Positions 27,809-36,754 of a DNA stretch of 64,000 nucleotides are shown here, in pieces. The notes beneath the pieces were generated by a model. The model saw nothing but the letters and a program-made list of their open reading frames with translations. It was not told the origin of the DNA and searched no databases. The stretch lies in NCBI GenBank assembly GCA_034007295.1, contig JAVERC010000005.1, forward strand, positions 75,536 to 139,535. The letters are read 5' to 3'. Positions within the stretch are counted from its first letter, which is position 1. Every line of letters starts with the position of its first letter. A program made the position numbers and the translations under genes. The DNA comes from JACKCP01 sp034007295 (GTDB lineage Bacteria > Desulfobacterota > Desulfobacteria > Desulfobacterales > JACKCP01).

Positions 27809-27840
27809 AAGGCAGTTAAAAAAACTGCCTTGATTTTTAT
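27809..27840 (+). terminator. Rho-independent terminator of the ODP-GGDEF gene
   Basis: Stem AAGGCAGT / ACTGCCTT with a seven-base loop, followed by GATTTTTATTTATT, 8 bp after the stop codon. Confidence 0.88.
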
Positions 27841-27866
27841 TTATTTGCAGGGTCAATTCTTCTTTT

Positions 27867-27919
27867 GATTTAAAATTTAACCTTTAGGATACATTTTGTA
27901 TTTTCAGGATTAAATTTTT
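27867..27919. repeat. R1 core fragment without ends
   Basis: Matches the centre of R1 (AAATTTAACCTTTAGGATAC, then CAGGATTAAATTTTT) but has neither terminal repeat. It ends a few bases from the stop codon of the minus-strand gene at 27927. Confidence 0.75.
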
Positions 27920-27926
27920 AAAAAAA

Positions 27927-28349
27927 TCAATCATCACTGCTTGAAAGCAGCTCAAACTGATCATTAAACACACCCTGGCTTATTATCCATTTTTTGGAAG
28001 GCTTGTAAAAATAAAATTCCCAGACAACAGGATGGAACTCATACTTGAATACAGCAGCTATCCTTACTACAGAATCTGTTTTTTTCTCCACACAATAATA
28101 CTCATGTCCAAGTGCTTTCCCATAAAGCTTGTCAAGCATGGCTATCTGTTGTTTAAGTGCTTCAAGCTGCTGAATTTTCTGGCCCATCAATGTATTTGAT
28201 GAATAAAGATTATCTACAGCTTCAGCTATTTTCCCTGACAAAAGCTCATTAAAAAAACTTTCTGTCTGCTCTTTTGGAGTTCCTTCATATGAAAATCCAG
28301 GTGATGCTGTAATAAAAAACACAAATAATAAAAATAATGTTTTTTTCAT
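27927..28349 (-). CDS. Unknown secreted small protein
   Basis: 140 residues with a clear signal peptide (MKKTLFLLFVFFITASPGFS, cleavage about residue 20). The mature part is about 120 residues, with a helical N-terminus (EQTESFFNELLSGKIAEAVDNLY) and a beta-rich end (VVWEFYFYKPSKKWIISQGVF). It resembles NTF2-like periplasmic proteins; this is a fold guess. Convergent with the ODP-GGDEF gene, divergent from the MBL hydrolase, no close partner. Confidence 0.75.
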   Translation of the reverse strand: MKKTLFLLFVFFITASPGFSYEGTPKEQTESFFNELLSGKIAEAVDNLYSSNTLMGQKIQQLEALKQQIAMLDKLYGKALGHEYYCVEKKTDSVVRIAAVFKYEFHPVVWEFYFYKPSKKWIISQGVFNDQFELLSSSDD

Positions 28350-28473
28350 TTTTCTGCCCTTTCAAAATTTTTATTGAATTTCCAGATATTGACTATTTCC
28401 ATTTTTATTTTAAAAATATGAAATAATCAGCTTATGTCTATTATATAACAATAAATAAAAACAGGAGAAAATT

Positions 28474-29316
28474 TTGATTTCCGGAGGTTATAAAATAAGA
28501 ACAATTGAATGGGGAGATTTTAAACTTGACGGCGGAGCAATGTTTGGAGTTATTCCAAAAACTCTCTGGTCACAAAAAATACCAGCAGACGAACAAAACA
28601 TGATCAAAATGAAGGCAAGGGGACTTTTTCTGGATGGAAACGGGAAAAAAATTTTAATTGACCTTGGCACTGGCTCAAAAGATGACGAAAATTTTAAAAA
28701 AAGGTTTGCAGTAAAAAATGTCAAATCTCCGGCTCAAGCACTAAAACCTTTTGGAACAAGTCCTGAAGAAATTACAGATGTTATAATAACCCACCTGCAC
28801 TTTGATCACTGCGGAGGGTCAACAATCATTATTGATAATAAAATTATTCCTTCATTTAAAAATGCAAAATATCATATTCAGAAAAATCAGTGGGAAAGTG
28901 CTGTTTCAGGTAAATCAAGGGATAGTGCAAGTTTTCTCGATCAAAATTTTATTCCCCTTTTTGAAAAAAATAATATTGTTTTTACTGATGGAGAAAAAAA
29001 CCCTGGCTTAAAAAATATTTCCCTTAAAATTACAAGTGGACACACATCTTTTCAGCAGCACCCGTTAATTGAGGACAAAATAAATCCTGTTTTTTATTGT
29101 GCAGATATTTTCCCGACTTCAGCACATATTTCTCCAAAGTGGGTTATGGCATATGATAATCATGCAGAAAAATCAGTTGAAGAAAAAAAACAGCTTCTTG
29201 AAAAAGCTGCTAAAGAAAACTGGATAATGGTTTTTGAGCATGATCCCTTTATTGCTGCATGCAGAATTGTAAAAAAAGGGAAAAATTTTGAAATAGCAGA
29301 AATATTGGATTTTTAA
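28474..29316 (+). CDS. MBL-fold metal-dependent hydrolase
   Basis: 280 residues starting at TTG with AGGAG 6 bases upstream. The metallo-beta-lactamase motif HLHFDHCGG is at about residues 108-116, with later ligands in SGHTSFQQH, CADIFPTSAH and FEHDPFIAA. The active-site set is complete, so it is probably an active zinc hydrolase of the lactonase/alkylsulfatase-like branch; substrate unknown. It has no signal peptide. It ends at an inverted repeat shared with queF. Confidence 0.85.
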   Translation: MISGGYKIRTIEWGDFKLDGGAMFGVIPKTLWSQKIPADEQNMIKMKARGLFLDGNGKKILIDLGTGSKDDENFKKRFAVKNVKSPAQALKPFGTSPEEITDVIITHLHFDHCGGSTIIIDNKIIPSFKNAKYHIQKNQWESAVSGKSRDSASFLDQNFIPLFEKNNIVFTDGEKNPGLKNISLKITSGHTSFQQHPLIEDKINPVFYCADIFPTSAHISPKWVMAYDNHAEKSVEEKKQLLEKAAKENWIMVFEHDPFIAACRIVKKGKNFEIAEILDF

Positions 29317-29334
29317 CCTGATTTTGAAAAATTT

Positions 29335-29380
29335 AATGAGCGTTTCAATTTTTTTAATTTAAAAATATGTAACGCTCATT
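29335..29380. terminator. Inverted repeat between convergent genes, probable bidirectional terminator
   Basis: AATGAGCGTT / AACGCTCATT arms, 26-base AT-rich loop. It lies between the MBL gene stop (29316) and the queF stop (29393). The loop contains a TTTAAAAATATG motif that recurs in other 3' regions of the window. Confidence 0.6.
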
Positions 29381-29392
29381 TAATAAAAAAGA

Positions 29393-29794
29393 TTATTCAG
29401 GATACCTTGCAATAACAGTAGAGCTGATTCCGCCTCTTGGAGTAAAAATTCCTTTAACCTCCATTTTTTTAGGTTTTACAACTTCAACAAGATCATCAAG
29501 AATTTTGTTTACAATATGCTCGTAAAAAATCCCCACATTCCTGTACTGAAAAAAATAAAATTTCAAAGACTTAAGTTCAATAATTTTATCATTTGGAACA
29601 TAGGTTAAAATGATTTCACCATTGTCAGGAAGACCTGTCATTGGACATACTGAAGTATGTTCAGGATGGCTTATTACAATTTCTATGTCCCTTTTGCCCT
29701 TATATAAATATTCAACAGGATCAAGCATATCAGTTTTTACAGAATCCGGCCCTGCTATTTTATATGGAACCTGTTTTTCATGTGTTATTTTCAT
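29393..29794 (-). CDS. queF: NADPH-dependent 7-cyano-7-deazaguanine reductase (QueF)
   Basis: 133 residues from MKITHEKQVPYK, chosen because AAAGGA precedes it; an upstream ATG at 29839 would overlap the neighbouring gene. Unimodular QueF reduces preQ0 to preQ1 in queuosine tRNA modification. The catalytic cysteine is in HTSVCPMTGLPD, the QueF motif in ELKSLKFYFFQYRN, and the family end is FTPRGGISS. Length is normal for the short (non-E. coli) type. No preQ1 riboswitch is apparent. It follows a small membrane protein gene by 19 bp, likely in one transcript. Confidence 0.92.
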   Translation of the reverse strand: MKITHEKQVPYKIAGPDSVKTDMLDPVEYLYKGKRDIEIVISHPEHTSVCPMTGLPDNGEIILTYVPNDKIIELKSLKFYFFQYRNVGIFYEHIVNKILDDLVEVVKPKKMEVKGIFTPRGGISSTVIARYPE

Positions 29795-29813
29795 TTTTTT
29801 CCTTTTATCTAAA

Positions 29814-30011
29814 TCATGATGAAATAAAATAATAGACAATAATCATGCTGAAGCAAATAAGAACAATAATCCCCGGAGTGGTAAAATAGGCATGATACAT
29901 TGGCTTACCCTCCATTTTGATTTTTTTTGCCTCCTTTGAAAACCATTTCCCAAGCAGTAATGATAAAACAAGAATAAAACCTGCCAATGACCAAAATAAA
30001 ACCTTTTCCAA
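29814..30011 (-). CDS. Small two-helix membrane protein
   Basis: 65 residues with two hydrophobic helices (about 5-23 and 46-62) and a short polar loop rich in Lys. The start is preceded by TGGAGG. It sits 19 bp before queF on the same strand. No family recognised and no functional link to queuosine visible. Confidence 0.65.
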   Translation of the reverse strand: MEKVLFWSLAGFILVLSLLLGKWFSKEAKKIKMEGKPMYHAYFTTPGIIVLICFSMIIVYYFISS

Positions 30012-30186
30012 AAAAACCTCCAGATATTTTCTACTTAAAATTACATAGCCTTAAGTTTATACATGTATGCAATTAGAATAAAATACTGTCAATACAAAAA
30101 AAGCAGGTCTTTTTTTAAACTTTTATCTAAAATTAAACATTTTTTTATTGACGACACATAAATACAAACAGCATTAAATTATTAAA

Positions 30187-30330
30187 TAGTTGCTGAACGA
30201 AAACGGCCTTTTTTGTCCATTCTTAAGTCAGATTCAAAATTTAATCCTCAAAATACTCAATGTATCCTGAAGGTTAAATTTTTCACCTTCCGTAACTGAA
30301 CAAAAAATTCTCGTTTTCGGCCAATCACTA
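30187..30330. repeat. R1 palindromic repeat, full-length copy (reverse orientation)
   Basis: 144 bp, TAGTTGCTGAACGAAAACGG to CGGCCAATCACTA, core in reverse orientation relative to 8427-8569. It occupies the middle of the 470-bp spacer between the queF operon and ispG. No gene is visible in the rest of that spacer. Confidence 0.88.
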
Positions 30331-30481
30331 CTTAGACAAAAATTGAGTTTTTATAAAAATTTATTTTTTAATGAATATAAATTGAAATTGTGCGTTGTTG
30401 AGTTTAATCTGTTCCTTTGCTATTAATTCAAATAATGGATTTATAGTTTTTACAAAAAAAGCATAAAAAGCGGCAGGGAAA

Positions 30482-31540
30482 ATGGACAGAAATAAAACCA
30501 GAAAAATTAAACTTGGAAATATTTATATTGGAGGCGGTGAGCCAATAAGTGTTCAGTCAATGACAAACACAAAAACAGAAGATTATGAATCAACAATAAA
30601 TCAGATAAAACGGCTTGAAAATGCCGGCTGCGAAATTGTAAGGGTTGCTGTACCTGGAGAAGAAGCTGGCATGGCACTTGAAAAAATATGTGCCAAAGCT
30701 AAAATCCCTGTAATTGCAGATATTCATTTTGATTATAAGCTTGCTCTTTTATCCCTTGAATCAGGTGTTTCAGGATTAAGGATAAATCCTGGCAACATAG
30801 GAGCAAAATGGAAGGTTGAAGAGGTTGTCAGGGCTGCAAAAAACAGATCTGTTCCTATAAGAATTGGAGTAAATGCAGGTTCCCTTGAAAAGGAACTTAT
30901 GAAAAAATATGGTGGAGCAGTTCCTGAGGCTATGGTTGAAAGTGCAGAAAGCCATATACGAATACTTGAAGATCTTGATTTCCATGACATAAAGGTTTCT
31001 TTAAAGGCTTCAGATGTAGACAGGACAATAAAAGCCTATAGTCTTTTTGCTGAAAAAAGTGATATCCCCCTCCATCTTGGCATAACAGAGGCAGGCGGGC
31101 TTTATCCTGGAATAGTAAAATCTTCAATTGGCCTTGGTCTTATGCTTTCAAAGGGAATAGGAGATACCATAAGAGTTTCTCTTTCAAGGGATCCAGTTGA
31201 AGAGGTAAGGGTTGGATTTGAAATTTTAAAGGCTCTTGGATTAAGACAGAAAGGCATTGATATTATTTCCTGTCCTACATGCGGAAGATGCAGGTTTGAT
31301 CTTTTCAAGGTGCTTGAAGATGTTGAAAAAGAGCTTATAAATATTGATTACCCTTTGAAGGTGGCAATAATGGGTTGTACTGTAAACGGACCAGGAGAAG
31401 CAAGAGAGGCAGACATAGGTATCGCAGGTGGTGATATGGAAGGAATTTTATTTAAAAAAGGAAAAGTCATAAAAAAAATTCCTCAGGATAAAATGGTTGA
31501 AACTCTTGTTTCAGAAATAAAAGAAATGATGAGCAGTTAG
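30482..31540 (+). CDS. ispG: 4-hydroxy-3-methylbut-2-enyl diphosphate synthase (IspG/GcpE)
   Basis: 352 residues, the standard bacterial length. IspG reductively converts methylerythritol cyclodiphosphate to HMBPP in the non-mevalonate isoprenoid pathway using a 4Fe-4S cluster. Seen: N-terminal VGGGEPISVQSMTNT-type start (here IGGGEPISVQSMTNTKTED), ADIHFDYKLAL, GLRINPGNIG, the cluster cysteines ISCPTCGRC and MGCTVNGPGEA. Single gene between R1 copies, followed 210 bp later by proS. Confidence 0.96.
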   Translation: MDRNKTRKIKLGNIYIGGGEPISVQSMTNTKTEDYESTINQIKRLENAGCEIVRVAVPGEEAGMALEKICAKAKIPVIADIHFDYKLALLSLESGVSGLRINPGNIGAKWKVEEVVRAAKNRSVPIRIGVNAGSLEKELMKKYGGAVPEAMVESAESHIRILEDLDFHDIKVSLKASDVDRTIKAYSLFAEKSDIPLHLGITEAGGLYPGIVKSSIGLGLMLSKGIGDTIRVSLSRDPVEEVRVGFEILKALGLRQKGIDIISCPTCGRCRFDLFKVLEDVEKELINIDYPLKVAIMGCTVNGPGEAREADIGIAGGDMEGILFKKGKVIKKIPQDKMVETLVSEIKEMMSS

Positions 31541-31568
31541 AGAAATTTGATTTTTTAAGGTATTTAAA

Positions 31569-31715
31569 TAATTGATTGACCGAAAACTAGAATTTTTTGT
31601 TCCTTTAAAGGAAGATGAAAAATTTAACCCTTGGGTGATATATAGAGTATTTTGAGGATTAAAATTTGAATCTGATGCTAAAATGGGCAAAAAAGAAGTT
31701 TTTGTTCAGCCACTA
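31569..31715. repeat. R1 palindromic repeat, full-length copy
   Basis: 147 bp, from TAATTGATTGACCGAAAAC to TTTTTGTTCAGCCACTA, core present (GAGGATTAAAATTTGAATC). It lies between the ispG stop (29 bp) and the proS start (36 bp) and fills most of this spacer. Confidence 0.82.
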
Positions 31716-31751
31716 AGTATGCATAAAATTTTTATGAAAGGTTTAATATAA

Positions 31752-33272
31752 ATGGCTAAACAGGCAAAAACAGCAGTAAATCCAACAAGAAATGAAGATT
31801 ATCCAGAATGGTATCAGCAGGTTGTAAAAGTCTCTGAACTTGCAGAGGCATCGCCTGTCAGGGGGTGTATGGTTATAAAACCCTGGGGGTATGCACTTTG
31901 GGAAAATATGGTCAGGGTTTTAGATGACATGTTCAAGGAAACAGGTGTTAAAAATGCATATTTTCCACTTTTTATTCCTCTTGAGTTTATGGAAAAAGAG
32001 GCGGCTCATGTCGAAGGCTTTGCAAAGGAATGTGCAGTTGTTACCCATCACAGGCTCGAGTCAGATGGAAAAGGAGGGCTCAAACCTGCTGGAGAACTAG
32101 CAGAACCTCTTATAGTAAGACCTACTTCTGAAACAATAATTGGTGCCCAGTTTGCAAAATGGGTTACAAGCTACAGGGATCTTCCACTTTTAATTAACCA
32201 GTGGGCAAATGTAGTCAGATGGGAAATGCGAACACGAACATTTTTGCGTACAAGTGAATTTTTGTGGCAGGAAGGACATACAGCCCATTCTTCTTCAGAA
32301 GAAGCACAGTCAAGGACTAAAATGATGCTTGATGTATACAAGAAATTTGTTGAAGATTATCTTGCAATTCCAGTACTTCAGGGAAGAAAGTCTGAATCAG
32401 AAAAGTTTCCGGGAGCTGTTGAAACCTTGTGTATTGAGTCCATGATGCAGGATAAAAAAGCTTTGCAGACAGGAACCTCACACTTTCTTGGTCAAAATTT
32501 TTCAAAAGCTTCGGGTATAAAATTTCAAAATGAAGAAGGAAACGAAGAACTCGCCTATACAACCTCTTGGGGTGCTTCAACAAGGATGATAGGTGGGATA
32601 ATAATGGTTCACGGGGATGACGACGGAATAATGCTCCCCCCAAGGGTTGCTTCAGCACATGTTGTAATACTTCCGGTTTTTCCTAAAAATGCAGATAAAG
32701 ATGTTATAATTTCTTTTTGTGACAATATTTATGATGAACTTAAAAATTTAAAATATTTTGATAAAAATTTAAGAATAGAAAAAGATTATCGTGATGTACC
32801 TGGAAAAAACTGGGATTGGATTAAAAAAGGGGTCCCTTTAAGAATTGAGGTCGGGCCAAGGGATATTGAAAATAATTGTGCAATGGTTTCAAGGCGTGAT
32901 CTTGGTCTGAAAGAGAAAAAAGCATATGAAATAAATGAACTTAAATCTCAAGTTTGTGATATCCTTGATTCAATTCATTGTTCTATGTTTGAAAGGGCAA
33001 AAGATTTTTTAAAAAAAAATACAAAAGAAATAGACAGCAAAGATGATTTCGTTTCCTTTTTTAACCCTAAAAATGAAGAAAAGCCTGAAATACATGGAGG
33101 ATTTGCAGTTTCACCATGGTGTGGAGAGGCAGATTGCGAGGAAAAAATAAAGGAAGATCTTAAAGTTACAATACGATGCCTTCCTTTTGATTTTAAAATA
33201 AATCAGGGCGAAAAATGTATTTATTGTAACAAAGACGCAAAAGAAAAAGCTGTTTTTGCTAAAGCATATTAA
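31752..33272 (+). CDS. proS: Prolyl-tRNA synthetase, short (archaeal/eukaryal-like) type
   Basis: 506 residues, class II synthetase lacking the bacterial INS editing domain. Motif 2 region VVRWEMRTRTFLRTSEFLWQEGHTAH, proline-site PTSETIIGAQFAKW, anticodon-binding domain and C-terminal zinc-type extension (CGEADCEEKIKEDLK..., CIYCNKDAKEKAVFAKAY end) place it in ProRS type 3. This form is scattered among bacteria including Desulfobacterota. Without the INS domain, editing of mis-acylated Ala-tRNA-Pro would need separate proteins. It is 20 bp ahead of relA/spoT, so the two are probably co-transcribed. Confidence 0.95.
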   Translation: MAKQAKTAVNPTRNEDYPEWYQQVVKVSELAEASPVRGCMVIKPWGYALWENMVRVLDDMFKETGVKNAYFPLFIPLEFMEKEAAHVEGFAKECAVVTHHRLESDGKGGLKPAGELAEPLIVRPTSETIIGAQFAKWVTSYRDLPLLINQWANVVRWEMRTRTFLRTSEFLWQEGHTAHSSSEEAQSRTKMMLDVYKKFVEDYLAIPVLQGRKSESEKFPGAVETLCIESMMQDKKALQTGTSHFLGQNFSKASGIKFQNEEGNEELAYTTSWGASTRMIGGIIMVHGDDDGIMLPPRVASAHVVILPVFPKNADKDVIISFCDNIYDELKNLKYFDKNLRIEKDYRDVPGKNWDWIKKGVPLRIEVGPRDIENNCAMVSRRDLGLKEKKAYEINELKSQVCDILDSIHCSMFERAKDFLKKNTKEIDSKDDFVSFFNPKNEEKPEIHGGFAVSPWCGEADCEEKIKEDLKVTIRCLPFDFKINQGEKCIYCNKDAKEKAVFAKAY

Positions 33273-33292
33273 TTGGAATCGGGCAAAACATT

Positions 33293-35446
33293 ATGATCAG
33301 GATTAACGACATACTTGATAAAATTTTAGAATATCATCCTGATGCTGATATAGATATAGTTGAGAAAGCCTATATTTATTCAGCAAGGGTGCATGATGGT
33401 CAGACAAGGCTTTCTGGAGAGCCTTATCTGTCACATCCCCTTGCTGTTGCCTGGATTCTTGCAAATATGCGTCTGGATGTTGTCAGCATTGCAGCTGGTC
33501 TTTTGCATGATGTCATAGAAGACACACATGCAACCCATGAAGAAATTGCAGGTATTTTTGGAGATGAAGTAGCTCATATAGTTTCAGGTGTTACAAAAAT
33601 AAGCAAGCTCAATGTTGAAAGTGCTGAATACAGGCAGGCTGAAAGCCTTAGAAAAATGATCCTTGCAATGGCAGATGATTTAAGGGTCATTTTAATAAAG
33701 CTTGCAGACCGTCTTCATAATATGGAGACAATTCAGTTCCATAAAAAAGAAGAAAAAAAAATAAGAATTGCTCAGGAAACACGAGATATTTATTCACCTC
33801 TAGCATCAAGACTTGGTATTTATTCAATTAAGCAGAAATTTGACGAAATAGCCTTTGAAGTGCTTTATCCCAATGAGTTTAAAGATATAAAGGAACTTAC
33901 CTCAAGGAATCTTGAGGAAAAAGAGCATTATATTGAAAAAGTAAGAAACATTATTATTGGAGAGCTTAATAAAAATGGAATAGAAGGAATCGTCCTTGGA
34001 AGGTATAAATCCATCCCAAGCATCTATGAAAAAATGCTTAAGCAGAACCTCAAATTTGATGAAGTATATGATTTAATAGCTTTTAGAATAGTTCTTGACA
34101 CAATACCAAGGTGCTATGAAGTGCTTGGTCTTATTCATTCTTTGTGGCGTCCAATAGCTCATAAAATTAAAGATTATATTGGAATGCCAAAATCCAATAT
34201 GTATCAGTCTCTTCATACTACTGTTATTGGCCCTTATGGCGAAAGAATGGAAGTTCAGATAAGGACACAGTCAATGGACAGGGTAGCAAAAACAGGTGTT
34301 GCAGCCCATTGGTCATACAAAGAAGGAAGAACAGCCGATCCAAAAATTGCCAAAAGTTTTGAGTGGGTTCAAAAACTTGTTGAAAATCAGGCTGACTTTC
34401 CTGAGCCTGAAGAATTTTTAGAAAATGTCAAAATAGATCTTTTTCCTGATGAAGTATATGTATTTACTCCAAGGGGAGATATCAAAAATCTTCCAAAAGG
34501 CTCTACGCCAATTGATTTTGCATACAGTATTCATACTGATGTGGGCAATACTTGTGCTGGTGCAAAGGTAAACAGCAGGATGGTGCCTTTGCACCATGTG
34601 CTTAAGAATGGAGATACTGTTGAAGTATTTACTTCAAATAATGTGAAGCCCAATCATGACTGGCTTTCTTATGCAAAAAGCGTACGTGCAAGATCAAGAA
34701 TCAAGCGTTATCTTAAGCAGCAGGATAAGGAAAGAAGCATAAGTCTTGGAAGGGAAATGTGTGAAAAAATATTTAGAAAACACAAGCTCAATTTTAACAA
34801 ACTATATTCTACAGATGAAATGACAGATATTGCTTCAAGATATGGTTATAAAGAGTCTGAAAGTCTTATTGCAGCAGTTGGTTACGGTAAAATTACTCCA
34901 AGGCAGATACTTAACCGTTTTCTTGAGAACAGGGAAGATAAATTTACAAAAGAAGAATCTGGAAATGTTTATGATGAATCTGCAGAAGCACTTTTTCAGT
35001 CAGGCGAAGGCGAAATTATTGTTGATGGACTTGACGACCTTCTTACAAGAAGAGCACGATGCTGCAATCCGGTTCCTGGTGATCCGATAATTGGATATAT
35101 CACCGAAGGTCATGGGATTACAATTCATGTAAAAAACTGCCCGAATGTAAAAGCTCAGACAAATCCAGAGCGTCTTGTTGCTGCAAGCTGGGGAAGAACA
35201 GCTGAAGGTACATATCCTGTAAAACTTATTGTTTCTGTCAAAGACAGGGTTGGTGCAGCAGCTGAAATAACAGGGGCCATAAGTGAAAACAATGCAAATA
35301 TTGGCGAATTATCACTTAGAAAAAATGAAATTGGTGCTGTTTTTGATTTGACAATTAATGTCCCAAACAGGGATGTTCTTGAAAAAATACTTAAAAGGCT
35401 TAAATCAGTTAAGGATGTATATGAAGTAAAAAGAATTAAGAGCTAA
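33293..35446 (+). CDS. relA/spoT: Bifunctional (p)ppGpp synthetase/hydrolase (RelA/SpoT, Rsh)
   Basis: 717 residues with the full Rsh layout: HD hydrolase (HPLAVAWILANM, LLHDVIEDT near 70-78), synthetase (RYKSIPSIYEKML, DLIAFRIV), TGS domain (FTPRGDIKNLPKGSTPIDFAYSIHTDVG near 380-410), zinc-finger/helical part (ARCCNPVPGDPIIGYITEGHGITIH) and C-terminal ACT. Both catalytic halves look intact, so it likely makes and degrades (p)ppGpp. Only Rsh protein in the window. Followed by a short R1 form and a strong terminator. Confidence 0.95.
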   Translation: MIRINDILDKILEYHPDADIDIVEKAYIYSARVHDGQTRLSGEPYLSHPLAVAWILANMRLDVVSIAAGLLHDVIEDTHATHEEIAGIFGDEVAHIVSGVTKISKLNVESAEYRQAESLRKMILAMADDLRVILIKLADRLHNMETIQFHKKEEKKIRIAQETRDIYSPLASRLGIYSIKQKFDEIAFEVLYPNEFKDIKELTSRNLEEKEHYIEKVRNIIIGELNKNGIEGIVLGRYKSIPSIYEKMLKQNLKFDEVYDLIAFRIVLDTIPRCYEVLGLIHSLWRPIAHKIKDYIGMPKSNMYQSLHTTVIGPYGERMEVQIRTQSMDRVAKTGVAAHWSYKEGRTADPKIAKSFEWVQKLVENQADFPEPEEFLENVKIDLFPDEVYVFTPRGDIKNLPKGSTPIDFAYSIHTDVGNTCAGAKVNSRMVPLHHVLKNGDTVEVFTSNNVKPNHDWLSYAKSVRARSRIKRYLKQQDKERSISLGREMCEKIFRKHKLNFNKLYSTDEMTDIASRYGYKESESLIAAVGYGKITPRQILNRFLENREDKFTKEESGNVYDESAEALFQSGEGEIIVDGLDDLLTRRARCCNPVPGDPIIGYITEGHGITIHVKNCPNVKAQTNPERLVAASWGRTAEGTYPVKLIVSVKDRVGAAAEITGAISENNANIGELSLRKNEIGAVFDLTINVPNRDVLEKILKRLKSVKDVYEVKRIKS

Positions 35447-35489
35447 AAATTGATTGACCATAAAGTCAAAATTTTTTGTTCAGCAAGTA
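35447..35489. repeat. R1 repeat, 43-bp short form (ends only)
   Basis: Left end AATTGATTGACCATAAAG fused to right end TTTTTTGTTCAGCAAGTA, centre missing. It begins immediately after the relA/spoT stop codon. Confidence 0.65.
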
Positions 35490-35504
35490 TGTAATAAAAT
35501 TTTA

Positions 35505-35550
35505 AACCCCGGCATAATATTTATACCGGGGTTAAATTCTTTTTTTATTT
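35505..35550 (+). terminator. Rho-independent terminator of proS-relA/spoT
   Basis: Stem AACCCCGG / CCGGGGTT, a 13-base AT-rich loop, then AAATTCTTTTTTTATTT. Confidence 0.88.
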
Positions 35551-35611
35551 AACCTAAATTAATTATTTTGAAATCAAGACTTGATCTAAAATAGATTATA
35601 AAACTTATACT

Positions 35612-35754
35612 TAGTTGCTGAACGAAAACGGCCTTTTTTGTCCATTCTTAAGTCAGATTCAAAATTTAATCCTCAAAATACTCAATGTATCCTAAAGGTT
35701 AAATTTCTCATCTTCCTTGAATGAAACAAAATTCTCGTTTTCGGCGAATCACTA
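35612..35754. repeat. R1 palindromic repeat, full-length copy (reverse orientation)
   Basis: 143 bp, nearly identical to 30187-30330 over its first 90 bases (TAGTTGCTGAACGAAAACGG ... end CGGCGAATCACTA). It ends 22 bp from the rpmB stop codon. Confidence 0.88.
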
Positions 35755-35776
35755 TTTAGGCTTAAAAAGATTTTTA

Positions 35777-35968
35777 TCAGGGTGCTTTAACAACTTTGCC
35801 TGATTTGATACAGTTTGTACATGCCTGAATTGTTTTTACTCTTCCGTTATAAAGAGCTCTAACTCTCTGAATATTTGGATTAAAGCGTCTCTTATTAACA
35901 TTATGGGCATGGCTTATATTGCTTCCCACCATTGGCTTTTTGCCACAGATTGCACATTGTTTTGACAT
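35777..35968 (-). CDS. rpmB: 50S ribosomal protein L28
   Basis: 63 residues, the normal short L28 (MSKQCAICGKKPMVGSNISHAHN, RRFNPNIQRVRAL, then basic middle and CIKSGKV). It keeps four cysteines (CxxC near 5-8 and CTNCIKSGK near the end), so it is the zinc-binding version. AAGGAGA lies 8 bases before the ATG. Transcribed alone; an R1 copy lies just downstream. Confidence 0.95.
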   Translation of the reverse strand: MSKQCAICGKKPMVGSNISHAHNVNKRRFNPNIQRVRALYNGRVKTIQACTNCIKSGKVVKAP

Positions 35969-36094
35969 TTAACTATCTCCTTATAAACTATTGTTTCCCC
36001 TGAGCTTAAGGCGGTTAATTTCACAAAAAAAAATTATTATACCAAAAAAATAAAGATGTAAAGGCTTAAGTTTTTAATATAATCTGAAAAAAAA

Positions 36095-36754
36095 TTATTT
36101 TTTTTCTTTTAATGACTCATTTTTTAACTTTTGTGCTTTTTCTAGATTTTGGGCAGCCTTTTTTGCTGCTGGAGTATCTGTAAAGCTTTTAATAATTTCT
36201 TTATATCTCATTATTGCTGCGTCAAAAGATTTTTCCTTTAGATAAAAATCACCTACATAAAGTTCTGAATTTGCAAGCCTTTCAACGCATTCCTTTGAAT
36301 GCTTTTCAGCTGTTTCTGCATATTCTGAGTCAGGATAAGTCTGGAGAAACTTTATGAAATACTTTAATGCCTGTTTTGTATAAAGCTGATCCCGGTCAAT
36401 GGAAAGGATCTGCTTATAGTATGATTCTGCTATTCTAAATGATGCCTTTTCAGTTTCAGGGTGAACTGGATGCAGTCTTTCAAAAAGTTTATAGGCTACT
36501 ATTGCTTCATCATATTTTTTCATTTCAAAATATGAATCGCCTATTTTTATTTGTGCTTCCTTTACATGCTCACTGAAGGGATACCAGTTTTTTAGCTGCT
36601 CATACAGCTCAATTGCATCAAGGTAGTCTTCATCTTTATACTCTTTTCTTGCTTCGGTTATGAGCTCTGTCGCAGTTTTTTCTGTTTCCTTATGGAAAAG
36701 GCCACAGCCTGAAAAAAAGACTGCTATCAATGCAAGAACAAAAATTTTTTTCAT
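36095..36754 (-). CDS. bamD: Outer membrane assembly lipoprotein BamD
   Basis: 219 residues. Lipoprotein signal MKKIFVLALIAVFFSGC with the lipobox cysteine at 17. Then repeated TPR-like helices (YKDEDYLDAIELYEQLKNWYPFSEHVKEA, YDEAIVAYKLFERLHPVHPETEKASF). This matches BamD/YfiO, a subunit of the beta-barrel assembly machine on the periplasmic face of the outer membrane. The start overlaps the trxB stop by one base, placing it third in a trxA-trxB-bamD operon. A Gram-negative envelope is therefore implied. Confidence 0.92.
   Translation of the reverse strand: MKKIFVLALIAVFFSGCGLFHKETEKTATELITEARKEYKDEDYLDAIELYEQLKNWYPFSEHVKEAQIKIGDSYFEMKKYDEAIVAYKLFERLHPVHPETEKASFRIAESYYKQILSIDRDQLYTKQALKYFIKFLQTYPDSEYAETAEKHSKECVERLANSELYVGDFYLKEKSFDAAIMRYKEIIKSFTDTPAAKKAAQNLEKAQKLKNESLKEKK

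Noticed and set aside
30012..30060. preQ1 riboswitch before the queF operon
   Set aside because: No preQ1-I or -II like hairpin with an A-rich tail was found.
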